A stretch of DNA of 64,000 nt from Sphingobium yanoikuyae (GCF_034424525.1 NZ_CP139979.1:1178001-1242000), one strand, 5' to 3'. Counted from the first letter of the stretch, positions 37,884 to 47,679 are shown. The notes: a model not told the origin generated them from the letters alone. Numbers and translations are program-made.

Positions 37884-39803
37884 TCAGCGTTCGCCCTGCT
37901 TGCCGGCGCCCAGATAGAAGCTGGTGTGCGGCGGCTGGTTATAGGCGGTGTTCTGCCAGGCGACGCCGAGGCGATAGACCGGATCCTGCATCAGCGTGAC
38001 GAAGCGGTGCGTGGTCGGATAGGGGGTGGTGTAGATGCGCAGTTCGCGATTGTCGGCGCTGCGCCACACCACTTCCTCGCGCCAGTCGCCGATCAGGTCC
38101 GCCTGCAGCGCCGGTGTCGCCTTGGTGCCATTGTTGGACGACAGGCCCTCGGGCGAGAGCAGGGGGATTTCTCTGCCATTTTCCCAGTCCCATTTGGAAA
38201 TGGTCGTCTTGTCGAGCAGTTCGCGCAGCAGGTCGCCATCCCACCAGATGGCGAAGTTCATCTGGCGCGGGCGCGGGCCGATCGGCTTGCCGGCGACGTC
38301 GAACAGTTCGGCCGAACTGGAGTTCCAGAACTCGGCGCCCCAGTGGCGCGGATCGATATCGGCGGCGACGCCGCGACCGGTGTCCTTTTCGGCCGGGGTG
38401 GACCAGAGCATCTGGCCGGTGCGCGCGTCGAGCAGGGCGGAGCCGATCATGCCATTCTGGCGCTGATCCTCGAACACGCCGAATTTTTCGAGGCCGGGAC
38501 GGGCGGGGTCGAGATCGCTGACATGCATGGTGTCGCCGTGGAAGAGCGGCTGGGTCCACAGCCCCTTGCCATCGTCATCGACCGCCATCGATCCGTAGAT
38601 CACCTCGTCGCGGCCGTCGCCATCGACATCGGCGACCGAAAGCTGGTGATTGCCGCGCCCGGCATAGTCGCCCTTGCCTGGCTGGCTGCTGTCGAACAGC
38701 CAGCGCTGGGTCAGCTTGCCGTCGCGCCAGTCCCAGGCGGCGATCGCGGTGCGGGCATAATAGCCGCGGCCAAAGACCATCGAGGGCAGATGCCCGTCGA
38801 GATAGGCGACGCCGGCCAGGAACCGGTCGGACCGGTTGGCATAGCCATCGCCCCAGCTTTCGGTCAGTTGCTCGGTCGTGGGATTGCCGCCGGGATAGCG
38901 CGGCGGATCATAGGGGGCGGTGGCCAGTGCCTTGCCGGTGAGGCCGTCGAAGACGGTCAGATATTCCGGCCCCTTGACGATGCGGCCCTGCATCGGCGCG
39001 ACCTTGGTGCCGTCCGGCAGCACCTTGGCGCCGGTGCGGTCGCGCTGCGGCACTTCGCCATCATGGCCGCGCCAGTCGGCCTTGGCGTCGCCGATCACCG
39101 TGCCGATGCCGTCGACCGTGCCGTCGGCGGTCTTCATCGCCACTTCGGCGCGGCCGTCGCCGTCGAAGTCGAAGGCCAGGAACTGGGTATAATGGGCGCC
39201 GGCGCGGATGTTGCGGCCAAGGTCGATGCGCCACAGTCGCGTGCCGTCGAGCCGATAGGCGTCGAGCAGCACCGGTCCGCTATAGCCGCCCTGGCTGTTG
39301 TCATGGCTGTTGGTCGGATCCCATTTCAGGATGATCTCGTAACGGCCGTCGCCGTCCAGATCGGCCGCGCTGGCATCATTGGCGGTGTAGCTGAACGACT
39401 CGCCGGCCGGGGTGACGCCGTCGGCGGGGGGCGTGAGGGGGATGGAGAGATAGGATTTGTCCCACATCATGGCGGGGGAGGGGGCGCCCTTGTCGCCGAT
39501 CCGCTGCACCGCATAGCGGCTGGTGGCGCTGCCTTTCCTGTCGACGAAGGCAGTGGCTTCGCCGACGCGGCTGTCATGGATCGGCTTGCCATCGCGCAGC
39601 AGACGGAAGCGAATGGTGGCGGGATCATCGGCCAGTAGACGCCATGTAATGAGCATGCCGCCGCCCTGCGCTGGTAGCGCTACCGCACCGCGATCAAGTC
39701 GTTCGGCCGCTATTCGGGCGGTGGGGCCAGTTGCCAATGCCATGGTCGAAGTCGCCAGCCCGAGCATCATGGTAAAGGCCCGAATAGTGGTGCGCATTTG
39801 CAT
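37884..39803 (-). CDS. rhamnogalacturonan lyase, PL11 family
   Basis: 639 residues from ATG 39803, with GGAGGGGAG four bases upstream; a longer in-frame start at 40070 overlaps the divergent receptor gene and is rejected. A signal peptide (MRTTIRAFTMMLGLATSTMALA) shows export. The eight-bladed propeller is visible as repeated DxDGDGR calcium loops (DLDGDGRYEIILKWDP, DFDGDGRAEVAMKTADG, DVDGDGRDEVIYGSMAVDDDG). PL11 enzymes cleave the rhamnose-galacturonate backbone of pectin by beta-elimination. The gene is divergent from a receptor that should import the products. Confidence 0.93.
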   Translation of the reverse strand: MQMRTTIRAFTMMLGLATSTMALATGPTARIAAERLDRGAVALPAQGGGMLITWRLLADDPATIRFRLLRDGKPIHDSRVGEATAFVDRKGSATSRYAVQRIGDKGAPSPAMMWDKSYLSIPLTPPADGVTPAGESFSYTANDASAADLDGDGRYEIILKWDPTNSHDNSQGGYSGPVLLDAYRLDGTRLWRIDLGRNIRAGAHYTQFLAFDFDGDGRAEVAMKTADGTVDGIGTVIGDAKADWRGHDGEVPQRDRTGAKVLPDGTKVAPMQGRIVKGPEYLTVFDGLTGKALATAPYDPPRYPGGNPTTEQLTESWGDGYANRSDRFLAGVAYLDGHLPSMVFGRGYYARTAIAAWDWRDGKLTQRWLFDSSQPGKGDYAGRGNHQLSVADVDGDGRDEVIYGSMAVDDDGKGLWTQPLFHGDTMHVSDLDPARPGLEKFGVFEDQRQNGMIGSALLDARTGQMLWSTPAEKDTGRGVAADIDPRHWGAEFWNSSSAELFDVAGKPIGPRPRQMNFAIWWDGDLLRELLDKTTISKWDWENGREIPLLSPEGLSSNNGTKATPALQADLIGDWREEVVWRSADNRELRIYTTPYPTTHRFVTLMQDPVYRLGVAWQNTAYNQPPHTSFYLGAGKQGER

Positions 39804-39826
39804 CAATCTCCCCTCCGGATCACTAC

Positions 39827-39841
39827 TGATCCAAATATTAG
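39827..39841. promoter_or_regulatory. shared motif upstream of the PL11 gene
   Basis: TGATCCAAATATTAG. Its first part also completes a perfect inverted repeat GGATCA-CTAC-TGATCC (39817-39832). It matches the motif upstream of the GH2 gene and lies in the divergent promoter region shared with the receptor. Confidence 0.6.
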
Positions 39842-39948
39842 AATTGCATCCCACATATAGGTTCAGTAACTCTCCGTCTAGAAACTGATTCGACGACCGT
39901 GGGGAAACGGAGTCGGTCATGGGGTGTCTGGGAGAGAGGGGATCGGCT

Positions 39949-42900
39949 ATGCGCGAGCATACCACTGAAAGTGCACGCAATTTTTCAAACATCGCAATGG
40001 TTCGCCGGACGCTGAAGGGCGCCTCTGCCCTGACCATGGCGGGCATCATGCTGATGTCGGATTCGGCCATTGCTCAGACAAATGATGAAGGCAAAAAGAA
40101 GGAAGGCGCCGTTTCGGCCGCCGATATCGTTGTCGTCGGTACCCGCGCCTCGCTCCAGTCGGCCATCAATCGCAAGAAGATCGCCAACACCGTCGTCGAC
40201 TCGATCGTCGCCGACGACATTGCCAGCTTCCCCGACAAGAATATCGGTGACTCGCTCGCCCGCATCACCGGCGTCCAGTTGAGCCGCGACTTTGGCGAAG
40301 GCACGCAGATCTCGATCCGCGGTGTCGAGCCCGATCTCAACCGCGTCGAGATCAACGGCGTCAGCCAGGTCAGCGCCACCGGCACCCGCGCTGGCGACTT
40401 CCGTGAAATCGCGGCCGAACTGGTCAAGTCGATCGACGTCTACAAGGGCTATGCCGTCGACCTGACCGAAGGCGGCATTGGCGGCACCGTGCGCGTCGAA
40501 ACGCGCAAGCCGCTGGAACTGAAGGATCCGCTCTTTTCGCTGACGGCGGCGGGGCAGAATCAGGAACTGACCGAAACCTGGAAGCCGCGCCTGACCTTCT
40601 TTGCCGGCGCGCCCAAATTCCTGATCGATGGCCTGGGTATCCTGGTCAACGCCACCTATAGCGACGTCGACACGCGCCAGGATTATATCAGCAATACCAA
40701 CTGGTCGCGCCTCGCTGATTTCGATCATTCGACCGAAAAGACGGTCGCCGATCCGCTTTATGCCAATTACAACACATATGAGAGCTGCGCCGGCGTCGGC
40801 GGCACCTCGACGGCCAACGCGACCGCACGCCGACTGGCCTGCGAAACCCAGTTCTTCGACTGGGCGCCGACCGTGCCGCGCTATCGCCAGTGGGTCCGCA
40901 ACGACAAGCGCATTTCGGGCGATGTGACGCTGCAGTATCAGGTTGCTCCCAGTTTCCGGGCCTATGCCAATGCGCAGATCAACCTGCGCAACCAGCGTCT
41001 TCAGGACACCAATTATTCGATCGACCTGGGTCGTATCGAGCGCTTCAATCTCGATCCCGCTCTGGCGGCTGGCACCAATGGCGGTACGTCGCGCCCGCGC
41101 GTGCAACTGGGCACGTCGACGGTGAATGAAAATCATGTCGTCACCAGCCTGACCACGGCGGTCAATGCGGTGAATGTCGGCACGGCTGCGGCTCCCAACT
41201 GGAATGGCGCGGCCAATATCGTCGGCGTCCAGCGCCGCGACTTCAGCTATGACCAGAACAGCAAATATTTCTCGGGTGGCTTCACCTGGGACGTGGGCAG
41301 CCGGCTGAAGATCGACGCGATGGGGTCGCATGCGACCGCGCATACCGAGCAGGAAACCAACCTGATCTCGATCGGCACCAGCGTTGCTGGCATCAGCATC
41401 GACCGCAGCAATGATCAGGGGGTGCCGGTCTTCACCTTCCCGTCAAGCTTCGATCCGGCGGATCCCAACGTCTATACCGATTATTCGCGTGTGGGCGCCA
41501 ATGGCCAGCCGCTGCCCGTTTATGGGCCGGCGCTGCAATATCGTCCGGGCCAGCTGAACAACACCGAAGACCAGCTGAAGTTCGATGCGGATTGGGAAAT
41601 CGACCATCCGATCGTCAGCAAGATCGAGTTCGGTGGCCAGTGGCGCCGGCAAAAGTTCCTCAACTATGCTGGCGGCGGCTCGCGCCTGCTCGATCCTACG
41701 ACGATGACCTATCAGTCGAGCGCCAACGTGTCCTACACGACCAATATCGTCGAGAACCCGACGCAGACCCGCAACGGCAATACCTGGTACATGACCCCCG
41801 CCCAATATCAGGCGATGGTGAGCGCGCTGGGTGGCGTTACCGGCGGCGCACCGCTCTTTTCGGGCCTGAAGGGCGCGCCTTCGGGCATTCCGAGCGCGAT
41901 CGCCTTCCCGAATTTCGATGCCAGCGTGCTGTCGCAATTCTATGACCTGTCGGGCTTCGACCAGGATCTGGTGCTGGAGGCCAATGGCCTGCCGCAGATT
42001 CCGAGCGCGCGCATCGACGAGAAAATCTATGCCGGCTATGTCATGGCCGATATTGATACCGAGATCTTCGGTATGCGCCTTACCGGCAATGCAGGCCTGC
42101 GCTGGACCCATACCAAGGATACCGGCGTCGGTACGAACATCAGCCGCGTGACGCGGGTCAATGCGACCGGCGGCACCGAAACGGTGACGATTGCTGCGCA
42201 GGAAGCCCTGATTTCCAACAGCTACACGGATTTCCTGCCGGCGTTCAACGCGAACCTGGAACTGACCCGCGACCTGTTCCTGCGCGCCAACTGGGCCAAG
42301 AACCTGGCCCGTCCCAAGCCGGCCGACCTGGTGCCGAACATCAACTGTCTGGATGACCAGACCCTCATCGGGACCGATGATGTCTGCACCGCCGGCAACC
42401 CGGACCTCAAGCCCTATCGCGCTGACCAGTGGGAAGCCAACCTGGCCTGGTATCCCAATGCCGACACGATGCTGAGCCTTGGCTATTACAAGAAATATGA
42501 GTCGAGCTTCGTCATTCCCAACGTGACGCGCAGCGGTGTCGACCTGTTCCATGACGGCACCAGCTATACCGTGCGTCAGCCGGTCAACGGCTATGGCGCG
42601 CTGCTCGACGGTATCGAGGCGAGCGCCCAGACCGCCTTCACCTTCCTGCCCAAGCCGTTCGACGGGTTCGGTGCCAGCGGCAACTTCACCTATGCCCGCG
42701 CCATCCGCACCAATCTGACCAACAGCGCGACCGGTGCGGAGCTGAAGGAATATCCCGGCCTTTCCAAATATACCTACAATGCCAGCTTCTTCTACGACAA
42801 GGACTGGCTGAACTTCCGGGTGAGCTACAATTATCGGTCCAAGTGGCTGGATACGGTGATCAGCGCGACCAATGGCAACAACCCGCTCTATCGCAAGGGC

Positions 42901-43077
42901 GAAGGCTATCTGGACGGCAAGATCACGCTGCGCTTCCCGGAATATCATTTCAGCGTCTTCCTGGAGGGGCAGAACCTCAACAAGGAATATTCCAAGGTCT
43001 ATATCAACAAGGATATGCCGGTGGATCTCTATTATCCTGGCCGTCGCTTCTTCGTCGGTATCCAGGGCAAGTTCTGA
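39949..43077 (+). CDS. TonB-dependent receptor (oligosaccharide uptake, pectin locus)
   Basis: 1042 residues from ATG 39949, with GAGAGGGGA upstream; a start at 39919 is possible but lacks such a site. The signal peptide extends to about 41 (DSAIAQ). The plug carries DIVVVGTRASLQSAINRKK, PDKNIGDSLARITGVQLSRD and GGIGGTVRVETRKPL, and the barrel ends VGIQGKF. The long barrel and the SL(Q/A)SAI signature belong to the sugar-type receptors frequent in sphingomonads and Caulobacter. Divergent from the PL11 gene, so it probably imports rhamnogalacturonan fragments. Confidence 0.92.
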   Translation: MREHTTESARNFSNIAMVRRTLKGASALTMAGIMLMSDSAIAQTNDEGKKKEGAVSAADIVVVGTRASLQSAINRKKIANTVVDSIVADDIASFPDKNIGDSLARITGVQLSRDFGEGTQISIRGVEPDLNRVEINGVSQVSATGTRAGDFREIAAELVKSIDVYKGYAVDLTEGGIGGTVRVETRKPLELKDPLFSLTAAGQNQELTETWKPRLTFFAGAPKFLIDGLGILVNATYSDVDTRQDYISNTNWSRLADFDHSTEKTVADPLYANYNTYESCAGVGGTSTANATARRLACETQFFDWAPTVPRYRQWVRNDKRISGDVTLQYQVAPSFRAYANAQINLRNQRLQDTNYSIDLGRIERFNLDPALAAGTNGGTSRPRVQLGTSTVNENHVVTSLTTAVNAVNVGTAAAPNWNGAANIVGVQRRDFSYDQNSKYFSGGFTWDVGSRLKIDAMGSHATAHTEQETNLISIGTSVAGISIDRSNDQGVPVFTFPSSFDPADPNVYTDYSRVGANGQPLPVYGPALQYRPGQLNNTEDQLKFDADWEIDHPIVSKIEFGGQWRRQKFLNYAGGGSRLLDPTTMTYQSSANVSYTTNIVENPTQTRNGNTWYMTPAQYQAMVSALGGVTGGAPLFSGLKGAPSGIPSAIAFPNFDASVLSQFYDLSGFDQDLVLEANGLPQIPSARIDEKIYAGYVMADIDTEIFGMRLTGNAGLRWTHTKDTGVGTNISRVTRVNATGGTETVTIAAQEALISNSYTDFLPAFNANLELTRDLFLRANWAKNLARPKPADLVPNINCLDDQTLIGTDDVCTAGNPDLKPYRADQWEANLAWYPNADTMLSLGYYKKYESSFVIPNVTRSGVDLFHDGTSYTVRQPVNGYGALLDGIEASAQTAFTFLPKPFDGFGASGNFTYARAIRTNLTNSATGAELKEYPGLSKYTYNASFFYDKDWLNFRVSYNYRSKWLDTVISATNGNNPLYRKGEGYLDGKITLRFPEYHFSVFLEGQNLNKEYSKVYINKDMPVDLYYPGRRFFVGIQGKF

Positions 43078-43103
43078 TCCCATTCCCTTGGGGGAGGGCA
43101 AAG

Positions 43104-43142
43104 ACGCGGTTCCGGGCATGTTCCGGGGCCGCGTTTTCTTTT
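43104..43142 (+). terminator. intrinsic terminator of the pectin-locus receptor
   Basis: ACGCGG pairs with CCGCGT around a C/G-rich loop, followed by TTTCTTTT. Confidence 0.8.
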
Positions 43143-43382
43143 GCGGGTGGGCGCGACGGGCTAGGTCGGGTCATGGAAAGGTGACGCGCCCGCCTTTCGA
43201 AAACCGCGGTGTGCGCCCCGGATCTTGGCAGCGAGCGCGTCGCCCGCTCGATATCATCCGGACCCGTCCTGTCCTGTCGTTTGTCGGCGCGACAGTTGTG
43301 CGCCGTGCGCAGAAATGGCGTGGATGCGCGCGCTCGATCGGCAAGGTTGCGCCGGGATCGGTTTCTATCGCGATGTCTGGGG

Positions 43383-43428
43383 TGGTGAGTCCAGCTGGGT
43401 TCGAACCAGCGACCTACTGATTAAAAGT
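43383..43428 (-). pseudogene. 3' fragment of tRNA-Lys(TTT), probable att scar
   Basis: The minus strand reads ACTTTTAATCAGTAGGTCG, then a perfect T-arm GCTGG-TTCGAAC-CCAGC, acceptor 3' strand TGGACTC, discriminator A and CCA. This is the sequence of tRNA-Lys from the anticodon loop to the 3' end. No D-arm or 5' acceptor strand is found beyond it, so this is not a functional tRNA. Integrases of genomic islands use exactly this portion of tRNA genes as attachment site. Confidence 0.8.
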
Positions 43429-43745
43429 GTCAAAGTTGTGGCGCATTGTTGCTTAATATCAGGTACTTAGCTGCACTCTTGCATGGTCTAAGCCTCAATG
43501 CGTCACAATTAGCTCAGGCGTTATCCAAGTGCGCACTGCGCGAATCAGGACACAGTGTGTTGACTGCTGTCGAAAATCGATTTCGGTGTGCCGGTGATCT
43601 CATTAACAATTCCCCCTGGTCGAATACGCCTTGGCTTTGACGAGCGGGTGAGGATGACGCGGATCAGGGCGTGCCGGCGAGCTGATGGCGCTCTTGAGGA
43701 TTCGATCGGACGCCTGGAGCGCTGTTGGCTAATTTCTTTCCGTTC
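43429..43745. other. AT-richer stretch with no recognised gene
   Basis: Between the tRNA fragment and the GntR gene the base composition is noticeably less GC-rich, especially 43429-43620, and short ORFs lack start signals and family features. It looks like debris beside an integration site. I see no integrase or transposase. Confidence 0.5.
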
Positions 43746-44471
43746 CTAATCGCGATCGAACCGGAACGGGATGCTGAGAACCTGCCGGTTCTGCCGGTCA
43801 GCCTCGAAATGCGCCAGCGCAGGGTCCTGGCTGGCAATCGCGTCGATGATACGCAGGCGGCCCTCGCGCCAGATCGAGAGATTGAATGTACCTGTTGCAG
43901 CATCGTCCCGTTCGGCATCGCGCGCGCTTCCGAGCGCGACGCGTGTCAGCAATTCGAACAGCGGCTGGTTCACCATCTGGAATAATATCTCCTGCAACCG
44001 GCTTTCTAGGTCGCCCAGATCGTCCATGCTGAAGCATCGCGCGATCCGTGTGCGCAGCTGCTGCAACTGGCTGTGCAACACCTCATCATGAGAGCGGGCC
44101 GCAGCGGCGCAGAGCCGGTTGAACAGCAGCGAGGTTATGTCGAGTATCTCGCGCCAGGAGCCAGGCGCGCCGCACAGATAGGCGCCCAGCATCCGTTCCA
44201 TGTCGGCCATTTGCGGCCGCTTGCCATAATAGCCGCCGCCAGGACCGCGCCTGACCTCCAGCAAGCCTTCATGCTCGAGGATGCGCGCTGCTTGCTGGAT
44301 CGTGACAATCCCCACTTCGAGGTCGCGGGCAAGCTCGGGTAGCGAGCCGATCTGCTCGCCCGCCGGGCTGGCGAGAATGCGCTGTCGCAGGGCGCTGGTC
44401 GTCTTCTGGACGAGCTGGCTCCTGCCAATGGTGGGCTTGGTGGCAATCGGCTCGGGAAAATTCTGCATCAT
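43746..44471 (-). CDS. GntR-family (FadR/FCD) transcriptional regulator
   Basis: About 241 residues from ATG 44471 (MMQNFPEPIATK), with ACAGGA upstream. The winged helix is at about residues 20-85 (GSLPELARDLEVGIVTIQQAARILEHEGLLEVRRGPGGGYYG), followed by an FCD-type helical effector domain. It is divergent from the aldehyde dehydrogenase operon and most likely controls it through the inverted repeat at 44537. The effector is probably a carboxylate intermediate; this is inference from the family. Confidence 0.88.
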   Translation of the reverse strand: MMQNFPEPIATKPTIGRSQLVQKTTSALRQRILASPAGEQIGSLPELARDLEVGIVTIQQAARILEHEGLLEVRRGPGGGYYGKRPQMADMERMLGAYLCGAPGSWREILDITSLLFNRLCAAAARSHDEVLHSQLQQLRTRIARCFSMDDLGDLESRLQEILFQMVNQPLFELLTRVALGSARDAERDDAATGTFNLSIWREGRLRIIDAIASQDPALAHFEADRQNRQVLSIPFRFDRD

Positions 44472-44536
44472 GTCCTGTAAATGGGCATGTTGGAGTATAT
44501 TTCGCAAGGGCGATATCCGCAATCATCGCCTTGATG

Positions 44537-44552
44537 ATGCAATAATGTGCAT
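44537..44552. promoter_or_regulatory. candidate GntR operator
   Basis: ATGCA-N6-TGCAT, an exact 16-bp inverted repeat in the 162-bp divergent region between the GntR gene and the aldehyde dehydrogenase gene, within AT-rich promoter-like sequence. Confidence 0.5.
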
Positions 44553-44633
44553 ATTAATCTCTGCTCACAGAATCGCCGGCGAATGGTCGAGCGGCACCAG
44601 GCAGGGCTATTCCTGCCGCGAGAGGAGAGAGCC

Positions 44634-46121
44634 ATGGCGTTCAGGGATCCCGTGATCGACGCATTGCCGCGTCACCCCATCATCATCGGCGGGCAGCGCC
44701 AAGTGCCGACCGGCCCGGCGCGCCACGCCCATGTCTATCCCGGCACCGGCAAGGTGACGCAGCAACTGGCGTTAGCAGATGCAGAGGATGTCGACCGGGC
44801 CACGGCCGCCGCGCGCAAGGCTTTCCCCGCATGGCGTGCGATGCCCGGCGACAAGAGGCGCGACCTCATGTTCCGCATCGCCGCGCTGCTGGAGGCGAAG
44901 TCGGCGGATTTCGCGCCGAGCCTGATCGCCGAAAATGGATCGGTGGCGATGGTGGCACCCTATATGGGCTATGATGCCGCCCAGAAATTCCGCTATTTCG
45001 GCGGCTGGTGCGACAAGCTGCACGGGCGCACCATCCCGATGTGGGGCGCCCCTGCCCATGATTATGTCAGCTATGATCCTTATGGTGTGATCGGCATCAT
45101 CGTGCCGTGGAACGGACCGCTGTTCGCTGCGACCATGGTGCTGGCGCCGGTGCTGGCAGCGGGCAATTGCGTGGTGATCAAGGCACCGGAACTTGCCCCC
45201 TACAGCGTCATGCAACTGGTCGAATTGCTGCATGAGGCGGGCCTGCCCGATGGCGTCGTCAACCTGGTCACGGGCGGCGCCGATGTCGGGGCGGCGATGG
45301 TCAGCCATCCCGGCATCGACAAGATCGAATTCATCGGATCGGGCGCGACCGCGCGCCAGGTGCTGGCCAATGCGGCCCAGTCGCTCAAGCCCGTCGGCCT
45401 GGAACTGGGCGGCAAGTCGGCCGTGGTCGTGTTCGATGATGCCGACCTGATGCTCGCCGCGAAGAAGGGGCTGACCGGGGCGATTTCCTCCAATGGGCAG
45501 GGCTGCATCAACGGCACGCGGCTGCTGGTCCAGCGCGGCATTTACGACCGCTATCTCGACCTGATCGGGGCGATGGCGGGCCATGTCCAGTCGGGCGACC
45601 CGTTCGATCCCGCAACGGTGCTGGGGCCGGTGATCAGCCAGAATGCGCTCGACCGGATCAGCGGCATGGTGGCGCGCGGCGTCGCCGATGGCGGCCGCAT
45701 CATCGCGGGCGGCCAGCGGCTGGACGGCGATTTTGCCGATGGCTTCTACCTGCCGGTGACGATCCTGGCGGACGTGCCGGACCAGTGCGAGATCGCCCAG
45801 AATGAGGTGTTCGGCCCTGTCCTGGTTGTGACGCCGTTCGATGATGAGGAAGAGGCGATCGCACTGGCCAACGGCACCGACTATGGTCTGGGCGCTTATG
45901 TCCACACGCAGAATTTGCGCCGCGCCCATCATCTGGCGCGTGAGCTGCAGGCCGGCATGATCCATGTGAACGGTTCGGGTGAGGCGATGCAGCCCAATTG
46001 CCCGTTCGGCGGCTTCAAGAAGAGCGGCCATGGCCGGCTGGGCGGGGTCGAGGGGCTGCATGAGTTTCTCCAGCCCAAGAATGTCTGGATGAGCATGGCC
46101 GCGCCGGAGGGCGGGCAATGA
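44634..46121 (+). CDS. NAD(P)-dependent aldehyde dehydrogenase
   Basis: 495 residues from ATG 44634 (MAFRDPVIDALPRHP), with GAGAGGAGAGAG upstream. Cofactor loop GIIVPWNGPLFAATMVLAP, catalytic Glu in LELGGKS and catalytic Cys in SNGQGCINGTRLL are all present; the usual G-Q-x-C motif reads GQGC. It oxidises an aldehyde to a carboxylate. First gene of a five-gene operon with four-base overlaps (next start 46118), probably catabolic. Confidence 0.93.
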   Translation: MAFRDPVIDALPRHPIIIGGQRQVPTGPARHAHVYPGTGKVTQQLALADAEDVDRATAAARKAFPAWRAMPGDKRRDLMFRIAALLEAKSADFAPSLIAENGSVAMVAPYMGYDAAQKFRYFGGWCDKLHGRTIPMWGAPAHDYVSYDPYGVIGIIVPWNGPLFAATMVLAPVLAAGNCVVIKAPELAPYSVMQLVELLHEAGLPDGVVNLVTGGADVGAAMVSHPGIDKIEFIGSGATARQVLANAAQSLKPVGLELGGKSAVVVFDDADLMLAAKKGLTGAISSNGQGCINGTRLLVQRGIYDRYLDLIGAMAGHVQSGDPFDPATVLGPVISQNALDRISGMVARGVADGGRIIAGGQRLDGDFADGFYLPVTILADVPDQCEIAQNEVFGPVLVVTPFDDEEEAIALANGTDYGLGAYVHTQNLRRAHHLARELQAGMIHVNGSGEAMQPNCPFGGFKKSGHGRLGGVEGLHEFLQPKNVWMSMAAPEGGQ

Positions 46122-46927
46122 GCCTGTGTGATCCCGCAGCGCGCAGCGCGTTGGGCAGCAGCCTTCAGGCCGAACTGACCGGGCGGGATGGCGCTGCGCC
46201 GCGATCGCCGGTGGCGGAAAGCTGGCGCGATTTCATCTATGCCGAAATCTGGTCGCGGCCGGGGCTCGATCGACGCGCGCGCTTCCTGATCGCGCTGGCT
46301 TCGGCGGCCGGCGCCGATGCGCCCGCCGACCGGCTGGACGGCTATGTCCGTGGGGCACTGGCGACCGGCGCGCTGACCCAGGCCGAATTGCGCGAGGCGG
46401 CGCTGCATGTCGCGGTCTATTCCGGCTGGGATAAAGGGGGCGCGATCGATGCGGCGATCGATCGGGTCGAGGCAGAGCAGGGGCTGGCGCCGGTTCTGCT
46501 GGCGCCAATCCGGGCCGAACCCTGGGATGCGCAGCAGCGCATGGAGCAGGGCTTTGCTGAATTTCGTGCGGTGATGACTTTTGACGGCCCGCGCGTCGGC
46601 AATGGCCTCCCCTATCTGCAGGATGGCATATTGAACTTCGTGTTCGGCGAAATGTGGTGCCGGCCAGGCATCGATCAGCGGTCGCGCCGCTTCCTCACGC
46701 TGGTGGGCGTCGCAGATTCCGCGGCCACCGTGCCGATCGCCAGCCATTTCCACGCAGCCATGGCGAGCGGCAATTGCACCGCCGCCGAACTCAACGAATT
46801 CGTCCTCCAATATGCGGTCCATGCCGGCTGGCCCAAGGCGTCGGTGATCCAGGGCGTGGTGCTGGAAATGGCCGGGAAGGTCGCCAAGGGCCTGGCCTGG
46901 AACGAAAAAGAGGGGGGCAAGCAATGA
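46118..46927 (+). CDS. tandem carboxymuconolactone decarboxylase-like (CMD/AhpD fold) protein
   Basis: 269 residues with two CMD repeats: about 30-115 (WSRPGLDRRARFLIALASAA...LREAALHVAVYSGW) and 165-250 (WCRPGIDQRSRRFLTLVGVA...LNEFVLQYAVHAGWPKAS). The CxxC of AhpD-type peroxidase members is absent, so a decarboxylase-like or binding role is more likely than a redox role. It is translationally coupled to the genes on both sides. Confidence 0.88.
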   Translation: MSLCDPAARSALGSSLQAELTGRDGAAPRSPVAESWRDFIYAEIWSRPGLDRRARFLIALASAAGADAPADRLDGYVRGALATGALTQAELREAALHVAVYSGWDKGGAIDAAIDRVEAEQGLAPVLLAPIRAEPWDAQQRMEQGFAEFRAVMTFDGPRVGNGLPYLQDGILNFVFGEMWCRPGIDQRSRRFLTLVGVADSAATVPIASHFHAAMASGNCTAAELNEFVLQYAVHAGWPKASVIQGVVLEMAGKVAKGLAWNEKEGGKQ

Positions 46928-47679
46928 GCATCGCGATCGACATGCACGGCAAGGTGGCGCTGGTGACCGGGGCAGCTTCGGGCCTTGGCCGCGCGACGGC
47001 GGTGAAGCTGGCCCAGGCCGGAGCAGGGCTGTGGCTGGTGGACGTCAATGCGGAAGGGGTGGCCGAAACCCTGAGCCTGCTCCCTGAGGGCGAGCATCAG
47101 ACGGCGGTTGTCGATCTGGCCGATGCTGACGCTTGCCATGCTGCGGTAGATGCCGCCGTCACCCATTTCGGCCAGCTCGATGCGCTATGCAATGTCGCCG
47201 GCCTTATCTATCTCGCCAATTCGCCCGACATGTCCCGGCTGCTGTGGGACAAGACGCTGGCAGTCAACCTGACCGCGCCCTTCCTGTTGTCGCAGGCGGC
47301 AATCCCGCATCTGCTGAAGGTGAATGGCGCGATCGTGAATGTCGTCTCCTCGGCCGCCTTCATCGGCGAGGCCTATGCCGCCGCTTATTGCGCGTCGAAA
47401 GCCGGCCTCCTCAATCTCACCAAGGCGATAGCGATGGAGTATCAGAAGCATCCGATCCGCATCAACGCCGTCGCGCCTGGTGGGATGATCACCAACATCG
47501 CCACCAATTTCCGGCCGCCCGAAGGCTGCGACTTTGAACTGCTCAAGCGCTTTTCCGGGATGCGCGGGACGGTCGAGGTAGAGGATGTCGCCGACATGGT
47601 CGCGCTGCTCGCCTCGCCGGCCGGGCGTGGCTATCATGGCAATTGCATCTCGATCGATGCCGGGATCACCGCAGGATGA
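46924..47679 (+). CDS. short-chain dehydrogenase/reductase (SDR)
   Basis: 251 residues from ATG 46924. NAD(P) motif TGAASGLGRATAVKL, NVAG structural motif, catalytic Ser in VVSSAAFIG and YCASK catalytic Tyr/Lys. The LVDVNAEG segment, with Asp after the second strand, favours NAD(H). Start and stop overlap both neighbours by four bases. The substrate is unknown. Confidence 0.92.
   Translation: MSIAIDMHGKVALVTGAASGLGRATAVKLAQAGAGLWLVDVNAEGVAETLSLLPEGEHQTAVVDLADADACHAAVDAAVTHFGQLDALCNVAGLIYLANSPDMSRLLWDKTLAVNLTAPFLLSQAAIPHLLKVNGAIVNVVSSAAFIGEAYAAAYCASKAGLLNLTKAIAMEYQKHPIRINAVAPGGMITNIATNFRPPEGCDFELLKRFSGMRGTVEVEDVADMVALLASPAGRGYHGNCISIDAGITAG

Noticed and set aside
43508..43520. TTAGCTCAGG resembling a tRNA D-arm near the tRNA-Lys fragment
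   Set aside because: It is on the opposite strand to the tRNA fragment, and neither a D-stem partner nor an acceptor stem can be built around it.
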